A stretch of DNA of 64,000 nt from Candidatus Dormiibacterota bacterium (GTDB lineage: Bacteria > Chloroflexota > Dormibacteria > CF-121). Positions 54,235-63,402 of the stretch are shown here, piece by piece. The notes below the pieces were generated by a model. That model saw only the letters and a program-made list of their open reading frames with translations, did no database searches and was not told the DNA's origin. The stretch's first letter is position 1; the number at the start of each line of letters is the position of its first letter. Location of the stretch: NCBI GenBank assembly GCA_035544955.1, contig DASZZN010000008.1:1-64000 (forward strand). The letters are read 5' to 3'. The translations under genes and the position numbers were made by a program.

Positions 54235-55190
54235 CTAGATGTAGTTCCCACTCAGGTTGTTGACAGCCGCTAGCGGAGCTTTGCCTCCCAGGGCGGTGTG
54301 GGTCCGGCGCGCATTATAGAAGTGAACCCAGGGCTGGAGGGTAGCGAGGCGCCGTTCATTGCTGCGGTAGAGGCGGACGTAGGCCCACTCGCGGATCAGC
54401 GTCTGGATGAAACGCTCGGCTTTGCCATTCGTCCCCGGGTGATAGGGACGCGTGAGCACGTGGGAAGCGTGCACCTCACGCAGGGCATCTTTGAAGAGGC
54501 GCGAGGTGCGAAAGGAACGAGCGCAATCGGTCATAATCCGCTCGACCTGAATCCCGTGCCGCATGAAGAAGCTCGTCGCCTCCACCAGGAAACGAGCCGC
54601 GGTCTCGCCCCGTTCGTCTGGATACGCCCGGACAAAGGCCAGCCGGCTGGCGTCGTCGACAGCCACATGGACGAAGTCAGTCCCGAGGCGGCTCGGTTTG
54701 TGTGGCCGCACGGCCTCACGACCCCACACCCGGTGCCCACCACCAGGTGGGATTCGACCAAGCTTCTTGACGTCCACGTGGATTAACTGTCCCGGCCGCT
54801 CCATTACGGAGCGCAGCGGGGTGCCGGTCGGCGGGTCAAAGTCCCGCAGGCGCGCGCCCTGGTACCGACGGAGCACGGCGTAAATCGTCGAGCGTGGATG
54901 TCGCAGCACCGGCGCCAATCGGTGTGACCCCAGTGTTGCTGGCGGCGGGCGGCCAGAATCCGGTTGACCTGGTCCGAGCTCAGCCGACGGGGCGACCGCT
55001 GCGGCCGCGAGCTCCGATCTTCTAACCCCGGCTGGCCTTCCGTCCGGAATCGGGCCAGCCATTTGTACGCTGTTGCCCTCGAGATCCCCATGGCCTCGGC
55101 GACCCGCACCGTCGGCCAGCCACCTTCAACGATCCGTCGCACCACGAGTTCCCGCCCCGCCACGGTGAGCTTCGCCCTACGATGAGCCAT
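54235..55190 (-). pseudogene. Frameshifted IS481-type transposase
   Basis: The N-terminal helix-turn-helix half is open from the ATG at 55190 (MAHRRAKLTVAGRELVVRRI, GISRATAYKWLARFRTEGQP). It loses frame near 54935. The catalytic half reads RLAPVLRHPRSTIYAVLRRY, GQLIHVDVKKLGRIPPGGGH (first catalytic Asp), FVHVAVDDASRLAFVRAYPD, IMTDCARSFRTSRLFKDALR, and HHTRPYHP-type segment TRPYHPGTNGKAERFIQTLI. The stop codon TAG at 54235-54237 is made partly from the CTAG target duplication. Recent insertion with a single disabling shift, or an expressed frameshifted form. Confidence 0.85.
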
Positions 55191-55275
55191 GAGAGCCTCC
55201 TGTCGGTCTGGATTTGGACACCCAAACCGTGCAAGAGGCTCTGTCGTTTGTCAACAACGTCCGTGGGAACTACAT
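54239..55275. mobile_element. IS481-type insertion sequence, 1,037 bp, with CTAG target duplications
   Basis: Terminal inverted repeats start ATGTAGTTCCCAC and share GTTGTTGACA further in (left end 54239 on, right end at 55275 inverted). CTAG occurs on both flanks (54235-54238 and 55276-55279), the known target choice of IS481 elements. Insertion is one base downstream of the phosphoesterase stop codon, so no gene was broken, though the unit between the phosphoesterase and DUF1800 genes was split. Confidence 0.9.
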
Positions 55276-55280
55276 CTAGA

Positions 55281-56681
55281 TCAGCTGTACGGTCCGGATG
55301 AAGCAGGACCCGGCGCCGGCGTCGTCGGCAGCACCTGCCCGGGGCGTGGTTGCTGGGTGAAGTCGAAGTCGTTGATCAGGTTGCCCAGCTGGGACGCGTT
55401 CTCGCGAACGCCTGGACGTGGGTCCGGCCGCCCGTCTGTCTTGGGGTCGAGTCGCTGGCCGCCGAGAAAGTCGTCCTCGATGAATTTCACGTAGGCGTCG
55501 AAGCTAAGGGTCTGGTGATCGATGTACCCCTGGCGGGCGTAGGGGCTGATGACGAGGCCGGGCACCCGCAGTCCATAGCCGTTCTGGTCGACGACCGGCG
55601 GCTTGACGTGGTCATAGAAGCCGCCCCAGTCGTCCCAGGCGAGGAAGATCGCGGTGCTATCCCACTCCGGGCCCTGCATCGCGGCATTGATGAGGCTGGT
55701 GACCCAGGCCTGGCCCTGGCTCACCAGCGCCGGTGGATGTTCGCTGTCCGGCCCGCTCGGCGCGATCCACGCGACGGCCGGCAGCGTCCCTTCTTTGGCC
55801 GCCGCGAAGTAGTTCGAGGCGTCGGTCACGTTCGGCAGCTCGCCGTCCGCCTTGACGGTGTCGAAATAGGGCAGTGGGTTCCAGATGCCCGGTGTCTTGG
55901 CTCGCTGCAAGGTGGGCGGGCAGGCCATGGTGTCGTCCGCGCAGTCGGGCTCGGTCCCGCCCTCGACGTAATACTTCCAGCTGACCTTGCTCTTGTGCAG
56001 CAGGTAGGTGAGATCGGTCCACGCATAGTCGGGAGGTTGGACCGGTTTCCCGGCATGCTTCTTGAAATCCGGTGGGGTGCCGGGGTTCTGCAGCGCATTG
56101 ACGCAGCTCGTTGGGTCGCCGGGGATGCTGCAGTGCGCCGACCACTCCGAGACCATGAAGAGGTGCTCCGGCAAGCTCCAGGAGGCGTTCGGCTCGAACA
56201 TCCGGTCCTGCAGCACGAAGTGCTGGGCGTAGAACCAGTAGTTCGGGATCTCGCGAGCGTCGTGGAATCCCATCACGTCCGTCTTGTCACCGCCGCAGGC
56301 CGGGTTGTCCGTTTGCGAGCAACCCTTCTTCCCCTTCGCCGCTTGTGCGACAAAGCCGTCCATTTTGCCGCCGTTGATATCCGCGATCGCGTCGGTCTGG
56401 CCATGGGGGCCTCCGCCGTTGAGGTCGTTGGCGTTGTGATACGGCGTGACGCAGCCGCCGGCGGGATCGGGGACGCAGACATTCTTGGGTAACCCGTTGG
56501 CGCCCGGATAGGTGCCGAAGTAGCTGTCGAAGGTCCGGTTCTCCTGCATGATCACGATCACATGCTTGATCTTGTGGATCCCTGTATCCGCCGTCCCCGG
56601 ACCGATGACGAGGCAGGAGCTGAGCACCGAGGCGGTGCCGAGCAGCGCAACCAGGCGAATCGCCGCCTGTCGATGGTGCAT
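55281..56681 (-). CDS. Secreted/lipoprotein phosphoesterase (PF04185; phospholipase C/acid phosphatase type)
   Basis: 466 aa. Lipoprotein signal [17 protein letters not shown] with lipobox LSSC near residue 23. Metal-dependent phosphoesterase motifs: [20 protein letters not shown] (first metal site plus ENRTFD), [86 protein letters not shown]. Hydrolyses phospholipids or phosphomonoesters outside the cell. ATG 56681 is preferred; GTG 56684 is adjacent. The IS481 element lies directly downstream. Confidence 0.9.
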   Translation of the reverse strand: MHHRQAAIRLVALLGTASVLSSCLVIGPGTADTGIHKIKHVIVIMQENRTFDSYFGTYPGANGLPKNVCVPDPAGGCVTPYHNANDLNGGGPHGQTDAIADINGGKMDGFVAQAAKGKKGCSQTDNPACGGDKTDVMGFHDAREIPNYWFYAQHFVLQDRMFEPNASWSLPEHLFMVSEWSAHCSIPGDPTSCVNALQNPGTPPDFKKHAGKPVQPPDYAWTDLTYLLHKSKVSWKYYVEGGTEPDCADDTMACPPTLQRAKTPGIWNPLPYFDTVKADGELPNVTDASNYFAAAKEGTLPAVAWIAPSGPDSEHPPALVSQGQAWVTSLINAAMQGPEWDSTAIFLAWDDWGGFYDHVKPPVVDQNGYGLRVPGLVISPYARQGYIDHQTLSFDAYVKFIEDDFLGGQRLDPKTDGRPDPRPGVRENASQLGNLINDFDFTQQPRPGQVLPTTPAPGPASSGPYS

Positions 56682-56750
56682 CACCGGATGGAACGGTCGC
56701 GTTGGCCGGCTCTTTCGGTTACGACGCAGCGTGAAGCCGGCTCGACCCGG

Positions 56751-56870
56751 CTAGTAACCCGGGCGTGCGCTGGATGACGTCGTTCCCCCGGAGCCGTTTG
56801 ACGTGCCGCACCCGGCGATGCCCACGACGAGGAGCATGGAGCCGAGCAGCAGAACGATGACGCGCCTCAT
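56751..56870 (-). CDS. 39-aa lipoprotein
   Basis: MRRVIVLLLGSMLLVVGIAG then CGTSNGSGGTTSSSARPGY. A textbook lipoprotein signal with lipobox IAGC followed by a short Ser/Gly/Thr-rich disordered tail of 19 residues. ATG at 56870; the stop codon is at 56751-56753. It lies between the formate dehydrogenase operon and the phosphoesterase gene on the same strand. Such minimal lipoproteins have no named family; it may be processed to a peptide or be decayed from a longer gene. Confidence 0.55.
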   Translation of the reverse strand: MRRVIVLLLGSMLLVVGIAGCGTSNGSGGTTSSSARPGY

Positions 56871-56880
56871 CTCTGGCTAA

Positions 56881-57831
56881 TTACGCCGGCGCGTTACGCT
56901 CGGGGTCGCGGCGTTGCACGAACTGGAAGCCAAAGCGGCCCTTGACACAGAGATGGCCGCGAGTGACGTCGTGGTCGAGTGGTGAGGTGACTTTCACGAT
57001 CGTGTTGTCCTGTACGTGCAGGTCTGTGGTACAGCCGACCCCGCAGTAGCCGCAGATCGTGGAGGTCACCGTTTGCCGTGATTCGTCCCAGGTGCCGCCT
57101 TCCCGCATGTCGTACTCACTTTTGAACATCAACGCGCCGGTCGGGCAGACGCCGATACAGTTGCCGCAGTAGACGCAGGCGGATTGCGGGAGTCCGACGG
57201 CGAATTCGGTCGATATCCGTGCTTCGAAGCCCCTTCCCGCAACCGTGATCGCGAAGGTGTTCTGCGCGTCGACCCCGCACGCCTCAACGCACTTGTAACA
57301 GAGGATGCATTTCGAGTAGTCGCGAACGTAGAGTTCGTTGTCGATCTTGACCGGCTGCCGCACCGAGGCCGCCGCTCCGGATTCGGGTGCTTCGTGACGG
57401 CCGGTGCGAGCTCCATCGCGCTCACCGGCCCGGCTGGCGGCCGGCGGGCCATAGCGTTCCGGCCGGACCTTGTATTCGTTCATCCACCGCTTGACCTCGG
57501 GGGCCGTGAGCGACATGTCGGCGGACGAAGCCAGGAACTCCAGAACCATCCTTCGGCTGTGCTGGACCCGCTCCGAGCCGGTCTTGATCTTCATACCCGC
57601 CTCGACCGGCCGGGAGCACGCCGGGACAAGGGTACGTGATCCCTCGACTTCGACGACGCAGACCCGGCAGACGTTGACCGGATGGAGAGTGTCGATGTAA
57701 CAGAGCGTGGGCGTGTCGATCTGTTGCCGGCGACAGGCCTGGAGGATGGTCGTCCCCTCCGGCACCTGCACTTCGAGACCATCGATGCTGATCCCGATCA
57801 GTCGCTTGGGCTGCACCATGAGCGCACTCAT
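56881..57831 (-). CDS. NuoG/FdhA N-terminal half: Fe-S subunit of formate dehydrogenase
   Basis: 316 aa. 2Fe-2S domain: Cys 44, 55, 58 and 72 in TLCYIDTLHPVNVCRVCVVE and VPACSRPV. The usual NuoG His-Cys cluster segment is present without its cysteines (LASSADMSLTAPEVKRWMNE). Two 4Fe-4S clusters: CILCYKCVEACGVDAQNTFA and CVYCGNCIGVCPTGAL. It ends with the Fe4S4 module of molybdopterin oxidoreductases (STICGYCGVGCTTDLHVQDN, TRGHLCVKGRFGFQFVQ). That last module normally sits at the start of the catalytic chain, which here lacks it. Last gene of the fdh operon, overlapping the NuoEF fusion by 4 bases (57828-57831). Confidence 0.88.
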   Translation of the reverse strand: MSALMVQPKRLIGISIDGLEVQVPEGTTILQACRRQQIDTPTLCYIDTLHPVNVCRVCVVEVEGSRTLVPACSRPVEAGMKIKTGSERVQHSRRMVLEFLASSADMSLTAPEVKRWMNEYKVRPERYGPPAASRAGERDGARTGRHEAPESGAAASVRQPVKIDNELYVRDYSKCILCYKCVEACGVDAQNTFAITVAGRGFEARISTEFAVGLPQSACVYCGNCIGVCPTGALMFKSEYDMREGGTWDESRQTVTSTICGYCGVGCTTDLHVQDNTIVKVTSPLDHDVTRGHLCVKGRFGFQFVQRRDPERNAPA

Positions 57832-59675
57832 CGTCCGCGGCTCCGGTTACCGCTGAACAGGCCAAGCCGCAAGGCCGATTCTGCGGCGGCCGACGCCGTC
57901 TGCCCGAGGCCGCAGATGGACGCGTCCCGCATCGCCCGGCCAATGTCCGACAGCATGGCGACATCGTCCGGTGAACCGCTTCCGGCCAGCCTGTACAGCG
58001 CCTCTTCCTGGCGGACCGTGCCGACACGGCAAGGTACGCATTGCCCGCAGGACTCATCGCGGAAGAAGCGTGCAATCCGGAGCACGATGGCGTTCATGTC
58101 CACGGAATCGTCGAAGGCCATGACGACGCCGGAGCCGAGCGTGACCCCGGCAGCGCGGGTCGCCTCGAACGTGAGCGGGAGGTCGAACTGGTCGCTCGTG
58201 ACGAAGGAGCCGGCTGCTCCACCCAGCAGGATCGCCTGCAGCCGTCCGTGGACGCCGCCGGCGAGGTCGAGCACCTGCCGCAGGGTGAGGCCGAAGGGCG
58301 CCTCGTAGAGGCCCGGCCGGCCAACCGCACCGGAAAGGCAGAACAGCCGGGTGCCTGTGGATTCCGGTGTGCCGATGGCGGCAAAGGCGCGTCCGCCGGC
58401 GGTGACGATGTCCGGAATGTTGAGCAGCGTCTCGACATTGTTCACCACCGTTGGTTTGCCGAAGAGGCCCGACTGCACCGGGAACGGCGGCTTATTGCGC
58501 GGCTCACCCCGCTTGCCCTCGATGGAATTGAACAACGCTGTCTCTTCGCCGCAGATATAGGCGCCTCCGCCCCGCCGAACCTCGATGGTGAAATCGACGC
58601 CGCGTCCCATGATGTCCGATCCCAGCAGGCCGCGGTCCTCCGCCTGGTCGATGGCGTGTTGGATGCGCTGGCGCGCGAGGGGATACTCGCCCCGGACATA
58701 GAGATAGCCGCGCTCGCAGCCCGTTGCATAGCCGCCGATGGTCATCGCCTCGACGATAGCGAAGGGATCCTGCTCCATCAGGATCCGGTCCTTGAAGGTT
58801 CCGGGCTCTGACTCGTCGGCGTTGCACACGAGATAATGCGGCCGCTCCGGCGCCCGTGCCACCGCCTCCCATTTGCGCCCGGTCGGAAAGGCGGCGCCAC
58901 CACGGCCTAGCAGTTTGGAGTCCGCGATTTCACGGATCACGCCCTCCGCGCCCAACTCGAAGGCGCGGCGCAGCGCGGCGTATCCACCCGCCGCGCGATA
59001 GCTGTCTAGCGACTGCGGATCGACCACGCCAACGCGGCGCAGCAGGCGGAGGCCCGGATCACCCACCTGGGGGATCGCCTGTGGGGCAGGGTGGGGCCAG
59101 GGTTTACCCGCCATGAGTCCGGTGATCAGCTCCGCGTCCGCGGCTGCGATGGACGCTTCGCCGTGTGTTGCTCGATTTCCTGCCCGCTGGACGAAGGCGC
59201 CCGGAGCGCGGTCACAAAGGCCTAGGCATGGACTGCGGTGCCAGGTTGCGGTTCTATCGGGGTGAGCGCTGCCGTCGCTTCCGGCGCGCCGTTCAATCTT
59301 GTGGCAGAGTTCATCCGCTCCCGCCGCTTTGCAGGCGATGTCGTCGCACACATGAACGACGAGCGGCGGTTGCGGCTCCAGCGAAAGAAGCGCGTACCCG
59401 GTGGCGACACCATAGGCTTCAGCAGGCGGGATGGTCAGGCGGGCGCAGACGTAGTCCAGCGCTCCCGGGCTGATGAAACCGACGCCATCCTGAACGGCGT
59501 GAAGCGTGGGCAGCAGCAGGTGGCGGCGCGCCCGAGCCGCATGGCCGCCAAAGGCGACCCGCTGATCGACCGGGCTCTCAACGCCGCCCTGCCAGCCGGA
59601 GGGCGGCCCAAGCAGTTCGTCGACCGCAGCTCGCTCCTCAGCCGTTGCTGGCGGCGCGGCGAGCTTGATGTCCAT
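57828..59675 (-). CDS. fdhB: Fused NuoE-NuoF-like diaphorase subunit of formate dehydrogenase
   Basis: 615 aa. NuoE half (about 40-180): 2Fe-2S ligands in VVHVCDDIACKAAGADELCH and HRSPCLGLCDRAPGAFVQ. NuoF half: LLGRGGAAFPTGRKWEAVAR (FMN/NAD loop), YLVCNADESEPGTFKDRILM, YATGCERGYLYVRGEYP, AYICGEETALFNSIEGKRGE, PTVVNNVETLLNIP, and 4Fe-4S in DESCGQCVPCRVGTVRQEEA with the later Cys in ASICGLGQTASAA. It accepts electrons from the catalytic subunit and reduces NAD. Fused EF subunits are known in soluble FDH and hydrogenase. The ATG is 3 bases after the fdhA stop. Confidence 0.93.
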   Translation of the reverse strand: MDIKLAAPPATAEERAAVDELLGPPSGWQGGVESPVDQRVAFGGHAARARRHLLLPTLHAVQDGVGFISPGALDYVCARLTIPPAEAYGVATGYALLSLEPQPPLVVHVCDDIACKAAGADELCHKIERRAGSDGSAHPDRTATWHRSPCLGLCDRAPGAFVQRAGNRATHGEASIAAADAELITGLMAGKPWPHPAPQAIPQVGDPGLRLLRRVGVVDPQSLDSYRAAGGYAALRRAFELGAEGVIREIADSKLLGRGGAAFPTGRKWEAVARAPERPHYLVCNADESEPGTFKDRILMEQDPFAIVEAMTIGGYATGCERGYLYVRGEYPLARQRIQHAIDQAEDRGLLGSDIMGRGVDFTIEVRRGGGAYICGEETALFNSIEGKRGEPRNKPPFPVQSGLFGKPTVVNNVETLLNIPDIVTAGGRAFAAIGTPESTGTRLFCLSGAVGRPGLYEAPFGLTLRQVLDLAGGVHGRLQAILLGGAAGSFVTSDQFDLPLTFEATRAAGVTLGSGVVMAFDDSVDMNAIVLRIARFFRDESCGQCVPCRVGTVRQEEALYRLAGSGSPDDVAMLSDIGRAMRDASICGLGQTASAAAESALRLGLFSGNRSRGR

Positions 59676-59678
59676 GGG

Positions 59679-61595
59679 TTAGCCGGTCGGCGCTGCCGCC
59701 GGCACCTCGAGCTTCTCGATCCGGATCGCGCTTGCCTTGAACTCCGCCGTACCCGACTTCGGGTCAGTGGCATCGATGGTCAGAACGTTGGTGGGCACTT
59801 CGTCCGGAAAGTGAAGCGTCATGAAGGCGAGCCCGGGGCGCAGCCCGGTGTCATAGCGGATTGGCACTGGGATTGATCCGCGCCGGGACCTGGCACACAC
59901 CATCTCGCCATCCGCGACGTGATAGCGACTGCCGTCCTCGGGTGAGATGTGGAGGAACTCACCCTCGCGCAACGGCGAACTATATAGACCCGATTGCACG
60001 CCCGTATTGAACGAGTCCAGGCGGCGCCCCGTCGTGAGGCGGATTGGAAACTCCTCCGAGAGTGCGTCCACGGGCGGCTCGAACTCGACCGCGTGGAACG
60101 GCGCGGGCGGTCCTTCGACGGGATCTGCCCACAGTCGTCCGTGCAGGAAGAGACTCCCCGGATGCTTCTCGTCGAGGCAGGGCCACTGAATGCCGTTGAG
60201 CTCCTCCAGCCGGCGGTAGCTCATACCGGCGTGCATTGGGCTCAGGCTTCGTACTTCATCCCAGACCTGCTCGGCGCCGGGCGTCCCGAAATCATGACCG
60301 AGCCGCCGGGCGATCTCGCAGATGATCTCGATGTCGTCCCGCGCGCCGGCGGGTGGCTCCAGCGCCTTGCGGACCCGCTGAACCCGGCGCTCACTGCTGG
60401 TCACCGTTCCCTCCGACTCACACCATCCAGCCGCGGCGGGTAATACCACGTGGGCCATCTCGGCGGTCGGAGTCATGAAGATGTCCTGCACCACCAGGTG
60501 GTCCAGCTTGCCGAGCAGGTGCTTGGCGCGTTGCTGATCGGCTTCCGACTGCGCCGGGTTCTCCCCGATGACATAGAGCGTCGTGAGGTCCCCGCGGTCC
60601 ATGGCCTCGAACATCTGTGACAGATGCCAGCCGCGCTTGGGCGGGATCATGCAGTTCCACGCCCGCTCGAACTTCTCCCGCTTCTCAGCGTCCTCCACGT
60701 CCTGGAAGCCGGGCAGCTTGTTCGGGATCGCGCCCATGTCGCCGCCACCCTGGACGTTGTTCTGCCCGCGAAGCGGGTTGAGTCCCGAGCCATAGCGCCC
60801 GACGTGGCCGGTGAGCAGGGCGAGGTTGATCAGCGCCACCACGTTGTCGACGGCGTTGTGGTGCTCGGTGATTCCCAGCGTCCAGCAGATCTGGGCGCGG
60901 TCGGCGCGCGCGTACTCGTGGGCCACCGTCTTGATGACGTCCGCCGGCACCCCGGTGTCCCGCTCGGCCCGCTCCAACGTGTAACCCTCCACGGTTCCGC
61001 GGTAGGCGTCGAAGCCGGTCGTGGCGCGCTCGATGAACTCGGTGTTCGTAAGTCCGGCGTGAATGATCTCGCGGCCCATGGCATTGGCCAGCGCGATGTC
61101 CGATCCCACGTCGATGCCAAGCCAGGTATCCGCCCACTGTGCCGAGCTGCTTCGCCGCGGATCGACCGCGATCAGGCGCGCTCCCCGATGGACACCCTTG
61201 AGGACATGGTGGAAGAAGATGGGGTGCGTCTCACGCGCGTTCGATCCCCATAAGATGATGAAATCCGTTTCTTCGACCTCACGGTAGGAACTTGTTCCTC
61301 CCCCTGCCCCGAACACTGCCGCCAGACCGACGACACTTGGCGCGTGTCAAGTTCGGTTGCAGCTGTCGACGTTGTTGGAGCCGATGACTGCACGGGCGAA
61401 CTTTTGAGCCATGAAGTTCATCTCGTTAGTGGTCTTCGAGCAGCTGAAGCAGCCGTACGCCGTCGGACCCTTGTGCGAGATCGCGGTCCTGAAGCCGGCG
61501 GCCGCTCGATCCAGAGCCTCACCCCATGATGCCGCTCGCAGGGATCCGTTGTCGCGGATCATCGGCGTGGTCAGACGCCGCTGCTCCTTGCCCAT
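59679..61595 (-). CDS. fdhA: Selenocysteine-containing formate dehydrogenase catalytic subunit
   Basis: 638 aa if the TGA at 61349-61347 is read as selenocysteine (residue 83). The ATG at 61595 (MGKEQRRLTTPMIRDNGSLR) opens the molybdopterin domain at the usual boundary. Before the TGA: KTTNEMNFMAQKFARAVIGS, NNVDSCNRT. After it: HAPSVVGLAAVFGAGGG, SYREVEETDFIILWGSNARE. The order C-x-R-x-U-H-x-P-S-V-x-G-L is the Sec140 site of E. coli FdhH. Further on: LNPLRGQNNVQGGGDMGAIP, LYVIGENPAQSEADQQRAKH, LVVQDIFMTPTAEMAHVVLP and the C-terminal IRLTTGRRLDSFNTG. No 4Fe-4S module is in this chain; it is encoded at 56881-57831. Oxidises formate to CO2. Confidence 0.92.
61318..61349 (-). promoter_or_regulatory. 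UGA selenocysteine codon with SECIS-like hairpin
   Basis: UGA at 61349-61347. Twelve bases later GUCGUC (61334-61329) and GGCGGC (61323-61318) pair fully (with two G-U pairs) around the loop GGUCU. In E. coli fdhF the SECIS apical loop likewise holds GGUCU at this distance from the UGA. A further GACAC/GUGUC pairing right after the UGA is possible. Confidence 0.82.
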
Positions 61596-61607
61596 GTCTC
61601 CGGCTCG

Positions 61608-61636
61608 AGTATAAGAGGTCGCAAAACGGCTGTCGG
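61608..61636 (-). promoter_or_regulatory. Candidate promoter of the formate dehydrogenase operon
   Basis: On the minus strand CCGACA (61636-61631), 17 bases, TATACT (61613-61608). It lies 12 bases before the fdhA ATG, so the 5' leader would be only about 5 bases. The divergent pxpA has TAGCAT (61661-61666) 6 bases before its GTG, so both transcripts start in this 77-base gap. Confidence 0.55.
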
Positions 61637-61672
61637 CGCCTGCCCTTTTCGAAGGCGACGTAGCATTCTCGC

Positions 61673-62446
61673 GTGCGTCAGCTCGACCTGAATGCCGATG
61701 TCGGCGAAGGCGACCCGGATGCAGACGCTGCCCTATTGCTGCTGGTGACGTCGGCGAATATCGCCTGTGGACGGCATGCGGGTGATCCGCGGACGATGCG
61801 GACGACGGTCGCACTCGCAGTCCGCCACGGCGTGGCCGTCGGGGCACACCCAGGCTACGATGACCGGGCGAACTTCGGCCGGCGCTCGATGCATCTGAGT
61901 GCCGCTGACATCAAAGATCTCCTAGTCGAGCAACTGGGGGCGATCGACGCCATCGCACGGTCCGAGGGGTCCATCCTCCGCCACGTCAAGCCCCACGGCG
62001 CGCTCTACAACCAGGCCGAGACTGACGACCTGGTCGCGGAGGCCATCGTCGCTGCCGTTCGGGCTTTCAATCCCAACCTTCCCCTGGTCGGGCGCGCGGG
62101 GTCGGCGATGGCGGACGCCGCGGCGGCGGTCGGGCACCCCTTTACGCCGGAGGCGTTTGCCGACCGGCGCTACCGACCGGACGGCTCGTTGTTGCCACGG
62201 TCGCAGCCGGGCGCCGTGCTCACCGATCCGGAGGAGGTGGCGCGCCAGGTTCGTTCGCTGGTCACTCATGGTGAAGTTATCGCAAGCGACGGCAGCCACC
62301 TCCCGATTGCGTTTGAAACCCTATGCCTGCATGGCGACACGCCCGGCTCCGCGGCGCTGGCGGCCCGCATCCGCCAGGAGCTGAGCGCGCTTGGGGTGGC
62401 AGTCTCCGCGCCGCGTTCGCCGGGCGCCGCTACTCTCCGGCCCTGA
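61673..62446 (+). CDS. pxpA: 5-oxoprolinase subunit A (LamB/YcsF family)
   Basis: 257 aa, GTG start. RQLDLNADVGEGDPDADAAL, TSANIACGRHAGDPRTMRTT, VALAVRHGVAVGAHPGYDDR, FGRRSMHLSAADIKDLLVEQ, GSILRHVKPHGALYNQAETD, PFTPEAFADRRYRPDGSLLP, RSQPGAVLTDPEEVARQVRS and TLCLHGDTPGSAALAARIRQ are all strong family motifs (DVGE, ACGxHAGDP, GAHPxxPD-like, KPHGALYN, LVxRxxxGAxI, CxHGDxP). Together with PxpB and PxpC it opens 5-oxoproline to glutamate; those partners are not in this window. The 3' end overlaps the next gene. Confidence 0.93.
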   Translation: MRQLDLNADVGEGDPDADAALLLLVTSANIACGRHAGDPRTMRTTVALAVRHGVAVGAHPGYDDRANFGRRSMHLSAADIKDLLVEQLGAIDAIARSEGSILRHVKPHGALYNQAETDDLVAEAIVAAVRAFNPNLPLVGRAGSAMADAAAAVGHPFTPEAFADRRYRPDGSLLPRSQPGAVLTDPEEVARQVRSLVTHGEVIASDGSHLPIAFETLCLHGDTPGSAALAARIRQELSALGVAVSAPRSPGAATLRP

Positions 62447-63402
62447 TCGCGGTCCTCGTCCTCGCGGTCGGAGGCTCCGCCGTCCTCGGGCACCAGCTGG
62501 GCTCGTCGAACGCGAAGCCGGCGGGCTCCCCGGCGAAGCGGCTCGCGGTCATCGATCCATATGCGGCCGGCGGCACCTGGTTCAAAGGCAACCTGCATGT
62601 CGCCTCGGTGCGCGGCGTGGGCAAGGACCTGCCGTCGGCCCTGGGTGCCTGGTATGCGGCGCACGGCTACGCCTTCCTGGGGATTAGCGATATGAATACC
62701 TACACCTGGCCCGAGGAATATGGCAATCGCGCCCTCCCCGGTGTGCCGACGGTGGACGCGACCTACGCCTTTGCCGATGTGCTGGCGGTCGGCATCGATC
62801 ACTGGCTGCCGGCGCAGACGCTCCAGGGTGTGATCGACTGGATCGCGGCTGATGGGGGGCTTCCCGTTCTCGCCGCGCCACTGTCGCCCGCCAAGCCGCA
62901 GCCGCTGGCCACCGTCATGGGCCTCCGTGGCCTCTACGGATTGGAGGTCTACGACGCCCGGCTCGCGCTCGGAAACGCGACCGGGGCAGATGCCACGTCA
63001 GTGTGGGATCGGCTCCTGTCAGCCGGAAACCGCGTGTACGCCGTCGCCGGTGACGACGCCACCGGTGTCAACGATCCCGCCATCGGCGGTGCCTGGATCA
63101 ACGTGCTCGCCCCGGCAGACGACCTGTCCTCACTGCTGAGCTCGCTTCGCCGTGGGGCATTTGTCGCCTCCAGCGGTGCCGAGTTCACCAGCCTGGCCGT
63201 GGCGGGGACGACGATCACCGCCGAGGCGGCGCCCGGCTCGAGCCTGCGATTCATCGGCCGCGGCGGCCAGTTACTGAAAACCGTCTCGGCCCGCGCCGGC
63301 ACCTATCGGGTCAGCGGGCATGAGGGCTATGTCCGGGTCGAGGCGATCCGCGACGACGGCGCCCGGGCCTGGAGTCAGCCCTTCTTCATCACCTGGAGGT
63401 GA
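62323..63402 (+). CDS. Membrane-anchored, degenerate PHP-like domain protein
   Basis: 359 aa. The ATG at 62323 overlaps pxpA by 124 bases; no other standard start is in frame before the membrane segment YSPALIAVLVLAVGGSAVLG (about 38-57), so this or an internal rare start is used. The outside domain follows the PHP phosphoesterase plan: KGNLHVASVRGVGKD, LGAWYAAHGYAFLGISDMNT, LAVGIDHWLPAQTLQGVIDW, and a beta domain with TISAEAAPGSSLRFIGRGGQ-like strands. But the metal positions are changed: LHVA where LHxH is usual and SDMN where TDHN is usual. So a catalytically dead or repurposed PHP. Confidence 0.6.
   Translation: MPAWRHARLRGAGGPHPPGAERAWGGSLRAAFAGRRYSPALIAVLVLAVGGSAVLGHQLGSSNAKPAGSPAKRLAVIDPYAAGGTWFKGNLHVASVRGVGKDLPSALGAWYAAHGYAFLGISDMNTYTWPEEYGNRALPGVPTVDATYAFADVLAVGIDHWLPAQTLQGVIDWIAADGGLPVLAAPLSPAKPQPLATVMGLRGLYGLEVYDARLALGNATGADATSVWDRLLSAGNRVYAVAGDDATGVNDPAIGGAWINVLAPADDLSSLLSSLRRGAFVASSGAEFTSLAVAGTTITAEAAPGSSLRFIGRGGQLLKTVSARAGTYRVSGHEGYVRVEAIRDDGARAWSQPFFITWR

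Noticed and set aside
55350-56492. 380-codon plus-strand frame
   Set aside because: Antisense shadow of the phosphoesterase gene.
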